In this document: in pieces, positions 20,084 to 31,299 of the stretch | Layout: every line of letters starts with the position of its first letter | How positions within the stretch are numbered: position 1 is the stretch's first letter | Source of the DNA: Anarhynchus alexandrinus | Taxonomy: Eukaryota > Chordata > Aves > Charadriiformes > Charadriidae | Direction of reading: 5' to 3' | Assembly: GCA_008711295.1 (NCBI GenBank) | Contig: VUYV01000498.1 | Coordinates: forward strand, 104,937-168,936 | Length of the DNA stretch: 64,000 bases | Notes under the pieces: model-generated | Databases searched by the model: none | Told to the model about the DNA's origin: nothing | What the model saw: only the letters and a program-made list of their open reading frames with translations | Position numbers and translations under genes: made by a program

Positions 20084-20133
20084 GGGATTGCCCGTTGGTG
20101 TGGGATTGCCCGTCGGCGCAGGTTTGCCCATCA
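20084..20133 (+). repeat. 18-bp tandem repeat, three copies
   Basis: The unit is GTTGGTGTGGGATTGCCC, with diverged copies. Confidence 0.85.
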
Positions 20134-21335
20134 CCCACCCGCAGATGAGCGGCCGATCGCCGCTTCGCCGCAGCCTCAGCCCCTCGGTGCGGCACCCGCC
20201 GGCACCGCGCTGCGGCCCCTCGCGGCGATGCCCCGTCCCGCTGCGGGGGGCTGCGGATCGTCCCCAGGACGGGTCCCTGCGTGTTCGGGGCTGGTGATGA
20301 CGCCCTCACCGCGGGGTCGGCCCCTGCCTGGCCGTGTGCCGGGGCTGGAGCCCACGCGTCCCCCCGCTCCGCCTCGGCCTCTCGGGGGATTGATGGCGTC
20401 GTTAAAGCGTCAGGCTGGCCCGGGGCCGGCCCCGCTGCGGGACGGGATTTATGGTGGAATCTGCCGCGGTGAAGGTTTTATCGCAGCCGTTAAACAGCCG
20501 AGCGTGCGCCGGGGGGGCCAGCGGTGCCGGGGGCGGCGGTGCAGGGTCTGCCCTTGTTTAGTGCCGGTGCAGCGAGGGTCTCCTCTCGCAATCATCGTTA
20601 ATGATGGGGGTCGCTCTCCTGGGGACCCTTCGGATGGGGCCAGTGCCACGATGCCGCCGAGCTGCGCAGGGGGGTGGTGGGATGCTGCAGCTGCGCAGGG
20701 GCGGCCGTCCTTGTGTGGGGCGGAAGGGGCCAAAGTGCTTCTTGTTTGGGCAGTGACGCCCGGTGCCGTGTCTGCGGAGGAGCAGCCTCCCGCTGGGACC
20801 CCCGCGGATGGGGTGGGCACCGGGGCTGTGCCGCGCAGGCAGTTATTCGGTGCTGCGTTCTCCTCAGCATCTTCCACCGGCGGCCGATGGCCGCACAGCC
20901 ATGCTCGGCCGGTGCCATGGTGGTCCCTCCCTCCCATGGGCATCCTCTCACCCCCGACCTGCTCCCTGCTATTGCTGCGGCCATCGCCCGCGCTTTGTGC
21001 TCTCCCCCGCAGCCCTTGGCAAGCACCGCAGCCCCCGTGAGACGGGGGGACATGCCGGGGCGAGGAGCCCGTGCAGCACCGTGGAGGTGTATGCTGTGTT
21101 GGTGTGCCATGGGACTGTGCTTGGTAGGAGCCCCGAGCGTGCAGCGCCAGCCCCAGCGCTGCTGTGGGGCACTCCGCTGTGATTTCGGCGCTGTTCGGCC
21201 GCGTGCAGCCCCGGGGTCCGGCCGTGTCCCCCAAAACCGTCCCGGCGCAGGCGCTGGGCACTGTCGGCACAGCCGCCCCCGGCATCGCGGCGGCGCGGGC
21301 CCGACCTCCTCCCGCTCCCTCTGTCACGGATCCGT
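20134..21335. other. GC-rich non-coding stretch
   Basis: CpG-rich with small AT-richer patches (GGATTTATGGTGG near 20444, ATCATCGTTAATGATGG near 20590). The 344-codon + strand frame at 20006-21040 and the 292-codon minus frame at 20449-21327 overlap and show no domain, so both are rejected. Confidence 0.45.
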
Positions 21336-21339
21336 CTGT

Positions 21340-21785
21340 TAAGAAATCGATCCCTTTGCCACCAGCCCTGTCTCCTTTTTCCTTTTAAATGGTGTCACTC
21401 TTCTATTTCCTGGCCTCTCTAATAGATTTTTATATAATCACTACAGTGCACTTTTAAAGAGCGATAGATCACGTTCATTGCTTTTCCCCGTGATTAATTT
21501 CCCATAATAGTCCTCTGTAACACCAAGGCAAAGAGAGGAGAGAGAAGAAAACCCCCACATTATCCACTTTGTGCTCAGAGTATAAATGAATTAGATTTAA
21601 TTTTTGTTTAATTGTTTCCATAGCTCAGCTTCTGCTAACTTTGCAGGATAATTTATTTTGCAGTCTTGGGGAAAAGAAGGGAAGAAAGTCTCTGCAGCCG
21701 AGCGGTCTGCCTGTGGATAGTGCTTAATTACAGCTGATAGCCTTATCTGCTCGTAATTACTGGAGTGGCGTTGGGCGCGCTCCCG
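21340..21785. promoter_or_regulatory. Long AT-rich island with GATA/homeodomain cluster
   Basis: About 445 bp with few open frames. Sites include CTTTTAAATGGTG near 21382, TCTAATAGATTTTTATATAA near 21418, GTGATTAATTTCCC near 21490 and GAATTAGATTTAATTTTTG near 21588. At its right end, within 40 bp, are CTTAATTACAG (21723-21733), CTGATAG, CTTATCTGC (21741-21749) and GTAATTAC (21753-21760): two GATA sites framed by two TAATTA cores. It is a strong enhancer candidate by site arrangement. Confidence 0.5.
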
Positions 21786-21789
21786 CTGG

Positions 21790-22375
21790 CGGCGCCCCTT
21801 TGCGCGCCCGGGTCGATCGGGGATGAGCAGCGCAGGGTCCGAAGCCGCGGGTGAGCCGGGAAGGGGCACACTGGGGACGTGCGATGTTCTCATACCTTTT
21901 CACACCCAAAAAGTGCGGGGGCCCGGCCGAGGAGCTGCTTGGCTTGCAGCGGGGGGGTGGGTGGCTGGGCAGCAGCGGGACCTGCGGCAAAGGGGTGCAT
22001 GTCCCGAGCGCTGGTACGGCAGCGCCGGGGCGGCGGAGGCGGCTGTGACACCCCTGGGCGGCACTCGGTGGATGGGTGATGCCACCAGCGTGGGCAGAGC
22101 CGGAGGAGGAGCATGGAGGGAGGTGAGGAGTTGGACTGTCCAGGTGCTTGGGGGGCTGCCGTGGGGCAGGGCTGGGTGCTGGGGGGCTCCGTGGGGCAGG
22201 GCTGGGCTCCCTTCCACTGCCTTGTGCTGCGAGCGGCCCCGGTGGGACGGGAGGTGAGGGGCACACTCCCACGGGACAGCGCGGCCCCACGGGACAGCCT
22301 GTCCCCACGGCTCTGCAGACCCCAGGGTGGGAGCGGGCAGGTGACTTGCGTCCTGGGGTGACAAGTGGCCGGGGC
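21790..22375. other. GC-rich non-coding stretch
   Basis: GC-rich, with an approximately 31-bp near-duplicate (GGGGCAGGGCTGGG blocks) at about 22150-22210. No gene is supported. Confidence 0.45.
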
Positions 22376-22378
22376 AAG

Positions 22379-22445
22379 GAGCTGGCTCTTAATTTAACTC
22401 TGGCTCTTAATTTAACTCCGTCTGCTTAATTTTCTGGACTAGCTC
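22379..22445 (+). repeat. 18-bp direct repeat in AT-rich patch
   Basis: TGGCTCTTAATTTAACTC occurs twice in tandem at about 22382-22417, followed by TGCTTAATTTTCTGG. The duplication places three TTAATTT cores within 45 bp, a possible homotypic homeodomain cluster. Confidence 0.75.
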
Positions 22446-22975
22446 GTTAAGGGGAGTGTTTCGTGGGGAAGGTGCGAGCTCCCTGCGCCGCGGCCCCGGC
22501 AGCGGGGGCTCTCCTGGCTTGGCTGAGCCTCGAGCATCCTGCCCCGGCCCGGTTAGAGCCAAACCCCGCGGAGCCGGCGCCGCCAGCAGCGCCCGTGGGA
22601 GCAGGCGGGACGCGGCAGCATCGCCTCCCGCCCCCTGCGCCACTGCCTCTCGCACCGGGGAGCTGCTCGCGGGGGGTCTCCCCTCTGCTCTGCGGGGCTG
22701 AGCGGGTGCTCTCCTCTCCCTGCACGGGGTCCTCGGCTTCCCGGGAACCGTGTCCTGCTTCCCCCTGCCCGGTGCCGGTGCCTGGGCAGGGGCTGTGCCG
22801 GCAGCGAGGAGAGGAGGCTCCGGGAGTCGCTGCCCCGCGTCGTCCCCTCCGACGGCCCCCGCAGCCCCGTCCCGTCCTGCCCCGGCGGGAGCGTGGGAAG
22901 AGCAGCGGGGACGGAGCCACCGCACGTCCTGCTGGCCCAGCTCGCCCATTAATCACCGGCGGCGGGGGCATCGGG
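22446..22975. other. GC-rich non-coding stretch
   Basis: CpG-dense and island-like. Frames of about 175 codons are open on both strands. No promoter motif pair or domain could be recognised. Confidence 0.4.
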
Positions 22976-22979
22976 CCCC

Positions 22980-23135
22980 TGCTTAAAATGCACTGACAGT
23001 GCCGAGGTGAGAGCAGGAGCTCGAGAGAGCCTCTGCTAATCTGCTCCCTCGGAGACGGGCTACCTTCGGCCTGTTAATCAGTTGCAGTAATTACAATCCC
23101 AACTTTACATGTGGAATGTTAATTAAAGGACGGGA
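22980..23135. promoter_or_regulatory. Candidate regulatory island
   Basis: Includes CTGTTAATCAGTTGC near 23070, CAGTAATTACAATCCC near 23085 and GGAATGTTAATTAAAGG near 23112, three homeodomain-type cores within 60 bp. GC-rich on both sides. Confidence 0.4.
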
Positions 23136-23264
23136 CGCAGGGACCTGCAGCCTGGCAGCGAGCGGTGTGCCCGGCAGCGAGGGGTCAGGCCGGGCTGGAG
23201 GCTGCGGGGGGTAACCCCTGCACCCCCGGGCTCATCCGCTTCGCCTCCCGGCAGCTGGGAAAGG

Positions 23265-23385
23265 TGCTGAGCCCTGGTGATAGTGAGCCCCAGTGATGCG
23301 GAGCCCTGGTGATGCCGAGCCCCGGTGATGCGGAGCCCCAGTGATGCTGAGCCCCGGTGATGCGGAGCCCTGGTGATGCCGGGCT
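23265..23385 (+). repeat. 16-bp minisatellite, about seven copies
   Basis: The unit is GGAGCCCTGGTGATGC, with CGAGCCCC, TGAGCCCC and CAGTGATG variants. It yields Leu/Gly/Ile-type repeats in frames, which are artefacts. Confidence 0.92.
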
Positions 23386-24680
23386 GGGGCTGGGGCAGGG
23401 ATGGTGATGCCGGTGCCGGGCAGGGAGCGGCTGGCGGCGGTTGGCGGCAGTTGTCACTGCCTGTGTGCCGTGGGTCCCGGCAGGGGGCTGCTGGGGTTTC
23501 TGCTCCGGCACTGCTGCTTGCCTCTGCAATTCCTTTGCTGATGTGGATGGCAAGATTTGGTGGGGAAATAGGATATTGCGGCTGGAGCTGCTCTGCCCCG
23601 GTTCCGTACTCCCCATAACCCCCCCGGTGCCCCTGAGCGTCCCCTTCTCCGGGCTGAGCACCCCACCTCCCCCTGTGTCTCTGCCCTGCGCTCCAGCCTC
23701 CGACCATCACCGTGGCCTCGTGCCAGGCTCGCTCCCGTGCATCAGTCCCCCCTGCACTGGGGGTGCAGAGCTGCCCACGGGATCCAGACGTGGCCTTGTG
23801 GGGGGCAGTGGCAGGGCCAGCCAGGGGGAGGACGCGCTGCTGTCTCATCCCTCTGCCCCCGGCAGCACACTGCTGCCAGCGCGGCCGCGGGCAGCTCTGC
23901 TCTGGGGACGGGGCTCGGCATTTTCCTTCCTGAGTTTCGTGAGGTCCCCCGGAGCGATACCGGCCTCGTTGCCGGGGGGAGATCCCCGCTCTCCATCCCG
24001 CACTGGAGCCCTGCGCTGCTCTTGCCGGTGGCTTTAGCCCTCGGCCGAGCACTCGCGCCCGTGCTGAGCGCTGGCGGATGCCTCCGGGCAGGCAGAGCCG
24101 CGGTCCCCTGCCTGGTCCCTGCCGCCGCAGAGCCCCCGCGCCGCGACGCCTCGAGGAGCATCCATCTGACCGACACCGAGCCGCAGTTGTCCCTTCCCCG
24201 TCCCCGAGGAATACGCGGCGTGCCGTCAGCCTGCGGCCCCTCCGGCTCCGCTGCATCGGTGCCCTTGGCTGTGCTCGCGTGTCCCGGGGGGGCCGCAGTG
24301 CCGGGGCTTCGGTGGGGGGGGATTAACGCGGGTCCCCGGGGCGGCTGAGAGCCCGGGCGCCGGGCGAGAGCAGGTCCCGGGCTGAGCCCCCGCTGAGCCT
24401 GGAGGCGGTGGGTGCTCCTCGCTCGTCCTGTGGTGTGCCCGGGCCTCGGTGGGGGTTCTGCGGAGGAGGGACGGTGGGGAGCGCCGGCGGAGGTGGGGAT
24501 CGGCCCCTGCCACGGCCGGGGGAGTCATTAAAACCCCGGTCAGCAGCAGCCGGGGAGCGGCAGTGAGCAATCTGCCGGGGCGTTAGTGCCCTGGATTATT
24601 GCTGCGAGCAGCTGAAGGAGAGCAGAGAAGAGGCGTGAGCTGAGAGGAATGACAAAGAGGGGAAGGAGAGGAAGAAGCCC
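23386..24680. other. GC-rich non-coding stretch
   Basis: CpG-rich with a small AT-richer patch at 23520-23580. Frames overlap on both strands (up to 377 codons on minus) and none is credible. No other feature is seen. Confidence 0.45.
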
Positions 24681-24681
24681 T

Positions 24682-24706
24682 GAGGAGGAGGAGGAGGAGG
24701 AGGAGG
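24682..24706 (+). repeat. (GAG)8 microsatellite
   Basis: Eight GAG units in a purine-rich tract, GGAAGGAGAGGAAGAAG just upstream. Confidence 0.95.
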
Positions 24707-26705
24707 TGGGGGGGGAGGCTGGATGAGTGCCGCAGGCAGCGCGGGGTGCTCCAGCAGCGACGCTTCGCTGTCCCAGCACCTGCCCGGTCCCTCTCCCCGA
24801 GCACGGTGGGGTGTCCGATGCGTGTCCCGTCGGCGCTGTGCGCCCTTGTCCCTTGGCAGCCCCCTCCTCCCGGTCCCTGGGGCTGTTGGGCTCCATTCTT
24901 CTGCCGCTTTTGTTTTCCCCAGGGAGAGGTGGAGTTGCCGGGTCACTCGCATCTCTCGCTGCGCTTTCCCATGGGGTCTTAACCAGGTTCACTAAAGCTC
25001 TTCTGTCTCCGCGTCCGCGCTGGTCGTAAATCTGGGGCTTGTCTCGCCGGGCTCCGGGCTGTTGCCAGTCTTCAGATGATCCGGCTTCTCAAAATGAGGA
25101 ATGCTTCTCGTGGCATTTCTAACTCCCTCCCATCACCGGCGGCGTTGGAAAGGGCAGGGGGGAGGACGCGTGCGCTGCGGCAGCCGGCTCCAAAGGCAGC
25201 ACCGGGAGCTGCGCGGCCGCGTGGCGACCGGGAGGGCTGGTGAGGTGCGGAGCGCTGCGCGGCACCGGCACCGGTGCTTGGGCAGGTGCTGGGGGTGCCG
25301 TCGTCCCACCTGCCCATCCCGGAGCCTTCGCCGCCGAGGAGCCTCAGCAGCATGAGCGCTGCGCCAAGGTAAGGAAAAAGGGGCCGTCGGTTGCCGGAGC
25401 GGAGCAGAGCGCCGTGCCGGGCGGGCTGGCCTTCCGCCGCCACGGCAGAGGTGGGCACCGGAGCCGGCGACGTGCCAGCGTTTCACCGGTGCAGCCGACT
25501 CGTGCTACGCTGGGGCCGCTGCTGGCAGGTGAGCCCGGGAAGCTGCTGTAGCTCTTGGAGGAGCGGCGCTGGTGGTCGGCGTTGCTCTGGGAGGAGCTAC
25601 GTCATGTATTTGCTCTCCAGGTTTGGGACTGAGGATGGTCCCTCAGGATCTCGCTGGCCCACAGCAGCAGGACCGCAGCCCTGTCGCGGGCTCTCGCAGG
25701 CGTGGGGCGCAGCGCGAGCGTGGTCGGAGCCGTCGGTGTGCTGGGGATGAGCATGGCAGCCGTCCCGTGGGGCGGCCGGGGGTCAGGAGCCCACCTCGAG
25801 CCAGAATGAGGGATTCCCCGTTCCCTGGCGCCTGGCCCCGCGGGGTTCCCAGCGGCTGATCACGGGGCGGCTTCTTTAGAATATGGCCAGCGAGTGGCCG
25901 ACGGCGAGGGACAGGGGTTAAGATCCTTCAGGAGAGGAGGAGCGCGATGGATCTGATGAACACATCCCCGGGTGTCACCTTGGGAGCCGGGTGTGCGCGG
26001 GCAGGGCAGGGCGCAGGCACGGCTCCGCCGACGGGCAGCCTGCCGCAACCGGGAGTGATGGCGGGACCTCGCGCAGCTCGTCGGGCTCGTGCCGACCTGC
26101 GGCGCCGGGCTGCGTGCGAACCTCCCTCTGCTCGCGCTGCGGGGAGCGACGCCGGCAGAGCTCAGGTCCCCGCGCCTCTCCCCGCCAGGGCAGCGGCACG
26201 GTGCGGTGCCAGCCCGTGCCGTGGGGACCAAGGGCCGGGGGGGGCTCTGCGGGAGAGGGCGAAGCGGTGGGCACGCCGGGGGGCTGGCACGGCTCCTTGC
26301 TGCCCTTTTGGTTTCTCAGCACCCGCAGGTGTGGTGTCTCCCCCTTCCTTCTCCTTACCCCACCGGGCAGGCGGTGTTGCGGGCAGCGAGCGGGGTGATG
26401 CCTGTCCAGAGCCCGGCAGAGGCCAGACGGGTCTCCTCTCGCTCGCACCTTGGATCCTCTCTGTGGTGACATTTTGGCCCTGTGGTACCTTCTACGCTCT
26501 GCCAGGGGTTGCAGTGGGGCACTACGCTGGGTCTCCGTGCGTGGCTGTGGGCACCGCGTGTCCCTGCTCGCTGAGTGCTGCGGGGCCCCGGGGCAGCCCC
26601 CGCTCCGAGCTCTGGAGGTGATGCTCCAGACTGGGCTCCGTCTCTCCGCTCTGCTGGGAGACCTTCAAAGGGCAGAAGCACCACATTTGTCTGTCCGGTT
26701 TATCC
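24707..26705. other. GC-rich non-coding stretch
   Basis: About 2 kb of CpG-rich sequence. A donor-like AAGGTAAGG at about 25368-25376 follows an open frame, but no paired acceptor or recognisable peptide was found. No repeats of note until the CR1 copy. Confidence 0.4.
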
Positions 26706-26707
26706 GA

Positions 26708-27156
26708 GCCACGAGGATGATCCGAGGGCTGGAGCACCTCTGCTATGAGGAGAGGCTGAAAGAGTTGGGGCTGTTCAGCCTGGAGAAGAGAAGGCGCCGG
26801 GGAGATCTTATTGCGGCCTTCCAGTCCCTAAAGGGGCTCCAGGAGAGCTGGGGAAGGACTTTTTCCTGGGGCATGGAGTGATAGGACGAGGGGGAATGGC
26901 TTCAAACTGGAAGAGGGCAGGTTTAGATTGAACATTAGGAAGAAGTTTTTCCCTGTGAGGGTGGTGAGGCACTGGCCCAGGTTGCCCAGAGAGGTTGTTG
27001 AGGCCCCATCCCTGGAGGTGTTCAAGGCCAGGCTGGACGTGGCCTTGGGCAGCCTGGTCTGGTGGGAGGTGTCCCTGCCTATGTCAGGGGGGTTGGAACT
27101 CGATGATCTTCAAGGTCCTTTCCAACCTCAACCATTCTATGATTCTATGATTCTAT
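26708..27156 (+). mobile_element. CR1 LINE, truncated copy with ORF2 C-terminal remnant
   Basis: This is a 5'-truncated chicken-repeat-1 element of about 450 bp, plus strand. The left part still encodes the conserved C-terminal end of the CR1 reverse transcriptase polyprotein (residues such as MIRGLEHL and [14 protein letters not shown]). The frame stops at 26879-26881 and similarity resumes in another frame ([15 protein letters not shown]), so a frameshift has killed it. It ends with the typical GGTTGGAACTCGATGATCTT, CCTTTCCAACCTCAACC and ATTCTATG tail repeats at 27133-27156. It is an inactive fossil of moderate age. Confidence 0.97.
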
Positions 27157-28305
27157 CCAACTTCCTTTGCGTTTGGCTTCAAATAGCGGCTCCCGAGGAG
27201 CTGCCCGGTGCCCCAGCGGCTTGTGGGGGAGACCGGGAAGAGCCCATTGTGTGGACCGCTGCTGTCCCATTGCGCAGATCCACCGTTGCCTCCGCGATCG
27301 ACCCCCGCCAGCCGCACAGCACAGCCCTTGTCCTCCCTTCTTGGAGCCCTGCGCGTCTGCTCCGTGGTCCCTCTCCCCCGTGTTCCTCAGGTGCCACTTC
27401 GCAGCCGCATTTCAGTCACACGGGAGGCGGCTCGTGGAGGTCGTAGTGTTGGTCCCAGAGCTTCTGTCGACACGGATCCCACTTCAGGATACCTTCATCC
27501 TTCTGTGCTAGAAAGTGCTGGCATCTCTCCATGCAGCTACTTCTTCCTGGCAAAGCACCAGCTGGATCACCGGGAGAGACGTGCCGAGGCTCTCTCCGGG
27601 CTTCCTCCGCCCGCTCCCCGGCTGGCGCCTGCGTCCCTCTTGCGGGTGGTGGAAGCCCCCGGCCACCTCCCTCCATCTCCCATCCTCCGACGGGACAGGC
27701 TGCCCGCAGAGGTCCTGCGGACGCGCCTCCTCGGTACCCCGAAAACCCTCCCCGCGCTGGGGATGGAGCCAGGGGCCCCCGGGCCGCTCAGGGCTGTCGC
27801 CCCGCAGCACCCCCATCTCTTGTGTTCTCTTCCCTCCGACCCGCCGCCCACCCCACGAGCTGCCCGTAGCGGCTCTTCGGGCGCCGTGCTGGGAAATCCA
27901 ACCCGGAGCAGGTTTGGCTCCCGCGGCGTGGGCGACCCCGAGCTCTGCTGAGCCCCTTCTTGTGCAAACCCCTCCAAACCGCACCGGGCGATGGCCCCGG
28001 CAGGACCACGGGGCCGTGGGCTGCGGGTACTCGGCTTCCAGGAGAGTGGGGCAGCCCCTCCTGCCCCCCTGGAGACGGACAGGAGCGCCGGGACGGCGTC
28101 CCGTCAGCCGGGTCGGGACTGCGGTGTGCCCATCTCGGGGCTTCGGGGCTGCAGCAACGTGGCGCCGGCTGCACCGCGGTCCCCCCTCCCCGCGTGGCGT
28201 GGACGTGGCACGGCTCTCCCAGCGCTGGGCTGGTGCCGTGGGGTGGCCGGTGTGGGAGCCGGCAGCGCCGGCGGTGTGACGCGGCAGAGCACGACCCTGT
28301 GGCCT
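27157..28305. other. GC-rich non-coding stretch
   Basis: GC-rich flank of the CR1 copy. Overlapping frames up to 286 codons occur on both strands with no domain. Nothing else is recognised. Confidence 0.45.
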
Positions 28306-28309
28306 GAGC

Positions 28310-28545
28310 AGTCCCTTTCCGCAGCCGTACCAGATGCTTTCCGTGCGGTTCGAGTTTTTCCATCTCATTCATTTTAGGGATTAATTGAAGTGTTTCTCCT
28401 CCCTCCCTCCCTCCTTCTCCCCCGTTACATACAGCTGCACATGGGTTTTAGGGTCGTGCTTGTTTACATCAGTTATATTTACATTAATGGGTGTTTGTTT
28501 TAGGAAAAACACCAGAAATCCCCTAAAAACAAATGTTCTTTGTGT
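28310..28545. promoter_or_regulatory. AT-richer block with CCCT tract
   Basis: Contains CATTTTAGGGATTAATTGAAG near 28369, a CTCCCTCCCTCCCTCC pyrimidine tract near 28400, and TTTACATCAGTTATATTTAC near 28461. A regulatory island candidate with weak support. Confidence 0.3.
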
Positions 28546-28549
28546 CCCA

Positions 28550-28920
28550 CAAGTGGCACCGCTGCCCCGTTGGGGTGGAGGGTCCCGGAGCGGGTGCCCT
28601 GGCACAGCCCCTGCCCTGCTGCCCCCCATCCTCACCGTGGGCATGGAGAGCTCCGGCGCGGGCACGGGCGGCATCCGGCATCCATCGGGTACCGGCCGCG
28701 AGGTGTCCTCCCCCGACGCACGCGAGGAGCGGCGCCCCGCGATGGATGGGTGGGTTTTGTGGGTGCTGCCTCCCCGGTCCCACGCCGCGGAGCAGCCGGG
28801 TCGGCCGCGCGTTCCCTGGGGATAAACCCCCATCCCGCAGCGGGGCGGCCGCTGCAACCTGCCTCCGCCGGGGCCGGCGGCGGGGTCCTGCGCTTGCACC
28901 GGGAGGTCGGATGGGGGAGA
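28550..28920. other. GC-rich non-coding stretch
   Basis: CpG-rich, with overlapping frames on both strands. No feature recognised. Confidence 0.4.
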
Positions 28921-29149
28921 GCGTTTAGGAAGAAGAAAGAGAAAGGGGAGGGAGGAAGTATAATTATTTTTTCAAACGGCTCTCGGCTGCTGGGTGCCTT
29001 TAAAGTTCCCTTTGTGCTCCCGCGGGTCAGGCTGGGCAGAGCCCGGCCCGGGGCGGCGCGGCGCCGGCCGCCTTTGTCGGCGTGCCTGTGGTCTCGGTTA
29101 TTAGCCGGGATACGGAGCCCCAGAACCTCAGATCTTCGCTGCGGCTGGT

Positions 29150-29420
29150 GGGAGAAATAAGCAGAGTTGCCTTATCACGCTCATTTAACTGGTTAATACA
29201 TCTTCAGAGCAAATAATGCAGTCTGTGGGTGAATTGCTTAACCAACCTCATTACTATTGTGCATTTAGCAGCTTGGAGGAAGATAATACCTTTCAGGTTT
29301 GACCCAATTTTAGTTTTTGTTGTCATAACCATGGAAAATCGACCTTCAGAGACCCTCAGCAGTGAGCCTGAATAGGAAGTGATTTACAGCAAAAGTGCTG
29401 TGCGGAATACTTAATGCACT
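29150..29420. promoter_or_regulatory. Strong AT-rich island, candidate conserved noncoding element
   Basis: About 270 bp of complex AT-rich sequence: GCCTTATCACGC near 29169 (GATA-type), ACTGGTTAATACATC near 29188, AGCAAATAATGCAG near 29208, AACCTCATTACTATTGTGC near 29246, AAGATAATACC near 29280 and GTCATAACCATGG near 29322. There is no simple repeat and no retroposon similarity. It interrupts long GC-rich flanks and is a good enhancer candidate. Confidence 0.45.
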
Positions 29421-29424
29421 TGTG

Positions 29425-30120
29425 CAGAGAAACAGACTGCAGCCGTCGTCCTGGCATCCCTGCCCCCCGCTGCAGGTGCTGCCCGCTGCCCCGGCCGCTG
29501 GGCACGCGCTGCCTGCGCGCGGTCCGTGCGGGACGGGGCGGGCGGCAGCTCGGCGGTACGGTGCGGCCGCTTTGCCTCTCCTGCACGGGGCCGTGATTCC
29601 CTCCCCGCGGGTGCCGCGGGCGCTCCTCGGGTGACCCGCAGCGGGGCTGGCGTGGAAACCCGCTTCCCTGGGTGCGGGCAAGCTGATGGCTGTCACCGCC
29701 AGTGCCGGTACCGCTCGCCGTGGCGGTGCGGGACGTCGGGGGCAGTCGGCGCTGCCCGTGCCAGAGGGGCAGAGTGCGTCTGCAAAGCAGTTCTCGGGCT
29801 CGGTGGGAGCCGTGCGCCGGCCCCGGGGGGTTCCCGGGGCTGCCCCAGCCCTGCCTCAGCCCTGCTCCTGCCGCTGGGGGTGGGTGGTGACGCATCCCGG
29901 CCCCTCACCGCCGCTGCGCTGCCTCTGAGCACCGGGGGATGAAGGAAAAGGCAGAGGCTGATGTTCCTAACTGCACCGCTGGAAACAAAATGGCGGGAGG
30001 ACCGTAGAGCTGCGAAGCCCGGGGGGGTCCCGGAGCTGTCTTCTCGCCTGGGGGGCCCAGGGGCGGCTGATGGACACCCTCTGCCCCCACCCCACTGCTC
30101 CCAGCTCTTCCCGGGACCGT
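29425..30120. other. GC-rich non-coding stretch
   Basis: CpG-rich. No gene or repeat recognised. Confidence 0.45.
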
Positions 30121-30434
30121 CTTCTCCATCCGTTTGTTCAAGATGGTTTCTCCTTCCGTGCGTTGCCTGCCTTTCCCTTCTTTCCCGGCGCTTTTATCTA
30201 ATAGCGATGCACCCCTAGCGCAGCGGGGCTCTTCGCTCGGGCTGCGGTAACTGCCTGTTCTCTGGAGCTGGGCTCGGAAAATGCAAATGCTGCGAGCGGG
30301 GACGCATCCTGCTCCCCGAGCGCCTCGGTTTGCCTCCTCGCTTCGCTCCTTAATGAGCACTTTCCTTCCGGCTTGCACAGCCTGTGCCTGCGAGCCGCCT
30401 GTCCGGGGCTTCTCGAGTGCTGCAGTGCTCCCCG

Positions 30435-30560
30435 GGAGCAGCGTGTGCCCCGGGAGCAGCATGCACCCCACGAGCAGCATGCACCCCATGACCAGTGTGC
30501 ACCTCACGAGCAGCGTGTGCCCTGTGAGCAGCGTGTGCCCCGCAAGCAGCGTGCACCCCG
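30435..30560 (+). repeat. 18-bp minisatellite, seven copies
   Basis: The unit is GAGCAGCGTGTGCCCCGG, with CATGCACCCCA variants. The 18-bp period keeps one frame open and creates spurious six-residue peptide repeats on both strands. Confidence 0.93.
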
Positions 30561-31115
30561 CATGCACCTCTTAGCACGTATGCTCGCAGCTGGGCCGCTC
30601 GAGCCTGCCGGAGCCCGGCCGCGGCGCTGCCGGACGGTCTGGCCTTGGCCACGCTCTCCTCTCCCCGCCGCCGCTTGCGGGGACTCGGAGCCGCCGTCCG
30701 CCGCCAGCCCGGCGCTTTTCCGCGAGTGCCCTTCGTCCGCCCGGTTTGCGCCGTGGGAGGCGGTGACAGCCCCGCCGCCGCGCCGGCAGCGTTCCCCCGG
30801 GTGAGATGTCACCCGCGCCGGGCGGAGGTGGTTCCCATCCATTCGGTTTTGTCTGTGGCAGGCAGAGACTTTCCCAGCTCCGTCAGCGGGGCTGCGTGGG
30901 ACCTTCCTCTCGCTCAGACGGGGAGGAGGGTGGCAGGGAGGTGACAAGCCTTCCTCCCCTTCCCCTGAGGCAGCTGCGAGCGCGGCTCTGCCACCCAAGC
31001 CTGGCTGCGTGCTGCTGCCGCTGCTGCTGCGCGTGGGTGGTCCCCGCGGTGCGGGATGCAGCTGACGGCGGAGCCCGGGGCCGGGGGCGCGCTGGGAGCG
31101 GGTGATGCCCGGGGA
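30561..31115. other. GC-rich non-coding stretch
   Basis: CpG-rich, with frames on both strands and no domain. A CTGCTGCCGCTGCTGCTGC run lies near 31009. Confidence 0.45.
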
Positions 31116-31129
31116 GGGGGGGGGGGGGG
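31116..31129 (+). repeat. G14 homopolymer
   Basis: Fourteen consecutive Gs preceded by GGGGA and other G-runs, a likely quadruplex-forming and sequencing-error-prone site. Confidence 0.95.
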
Positions 31130-31299
31130 CTGGCTCCCCCCGGCACAGCCCCGGGGCCCGCAGGGCTCTGCCTGCTCCCACGGGGGGTTGTGGGCAGGAG
31201 CTGCGGCCGGCGGGGTCGGTGGTGCTGCGGGGATGCCGCAGCGGGGATGTGCTCTTCTCCCTCCTCTCCCCAGGGCTGCGCTGGAGCGGGGGCACGAGG

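Noticed and set aside
20006..21040. 344-codon + frame, mirrored by a 292-codon minus frame
   Set aside because: Mutual overlap on both strands with no domain is the signature of stop-poor composition, not of genes.
23123..24256. 377-codon minus-strand frame
   Set aside because: It passes through the 16-bp minisatellite at 23.3 kb and overlaps + frames. No domain or transcript signal.
25320..25380. AAGGTAAGG donor-like site after an open frame
   Set aside because: No credible acceptor or start upstream, and the peptide is unrecognised.
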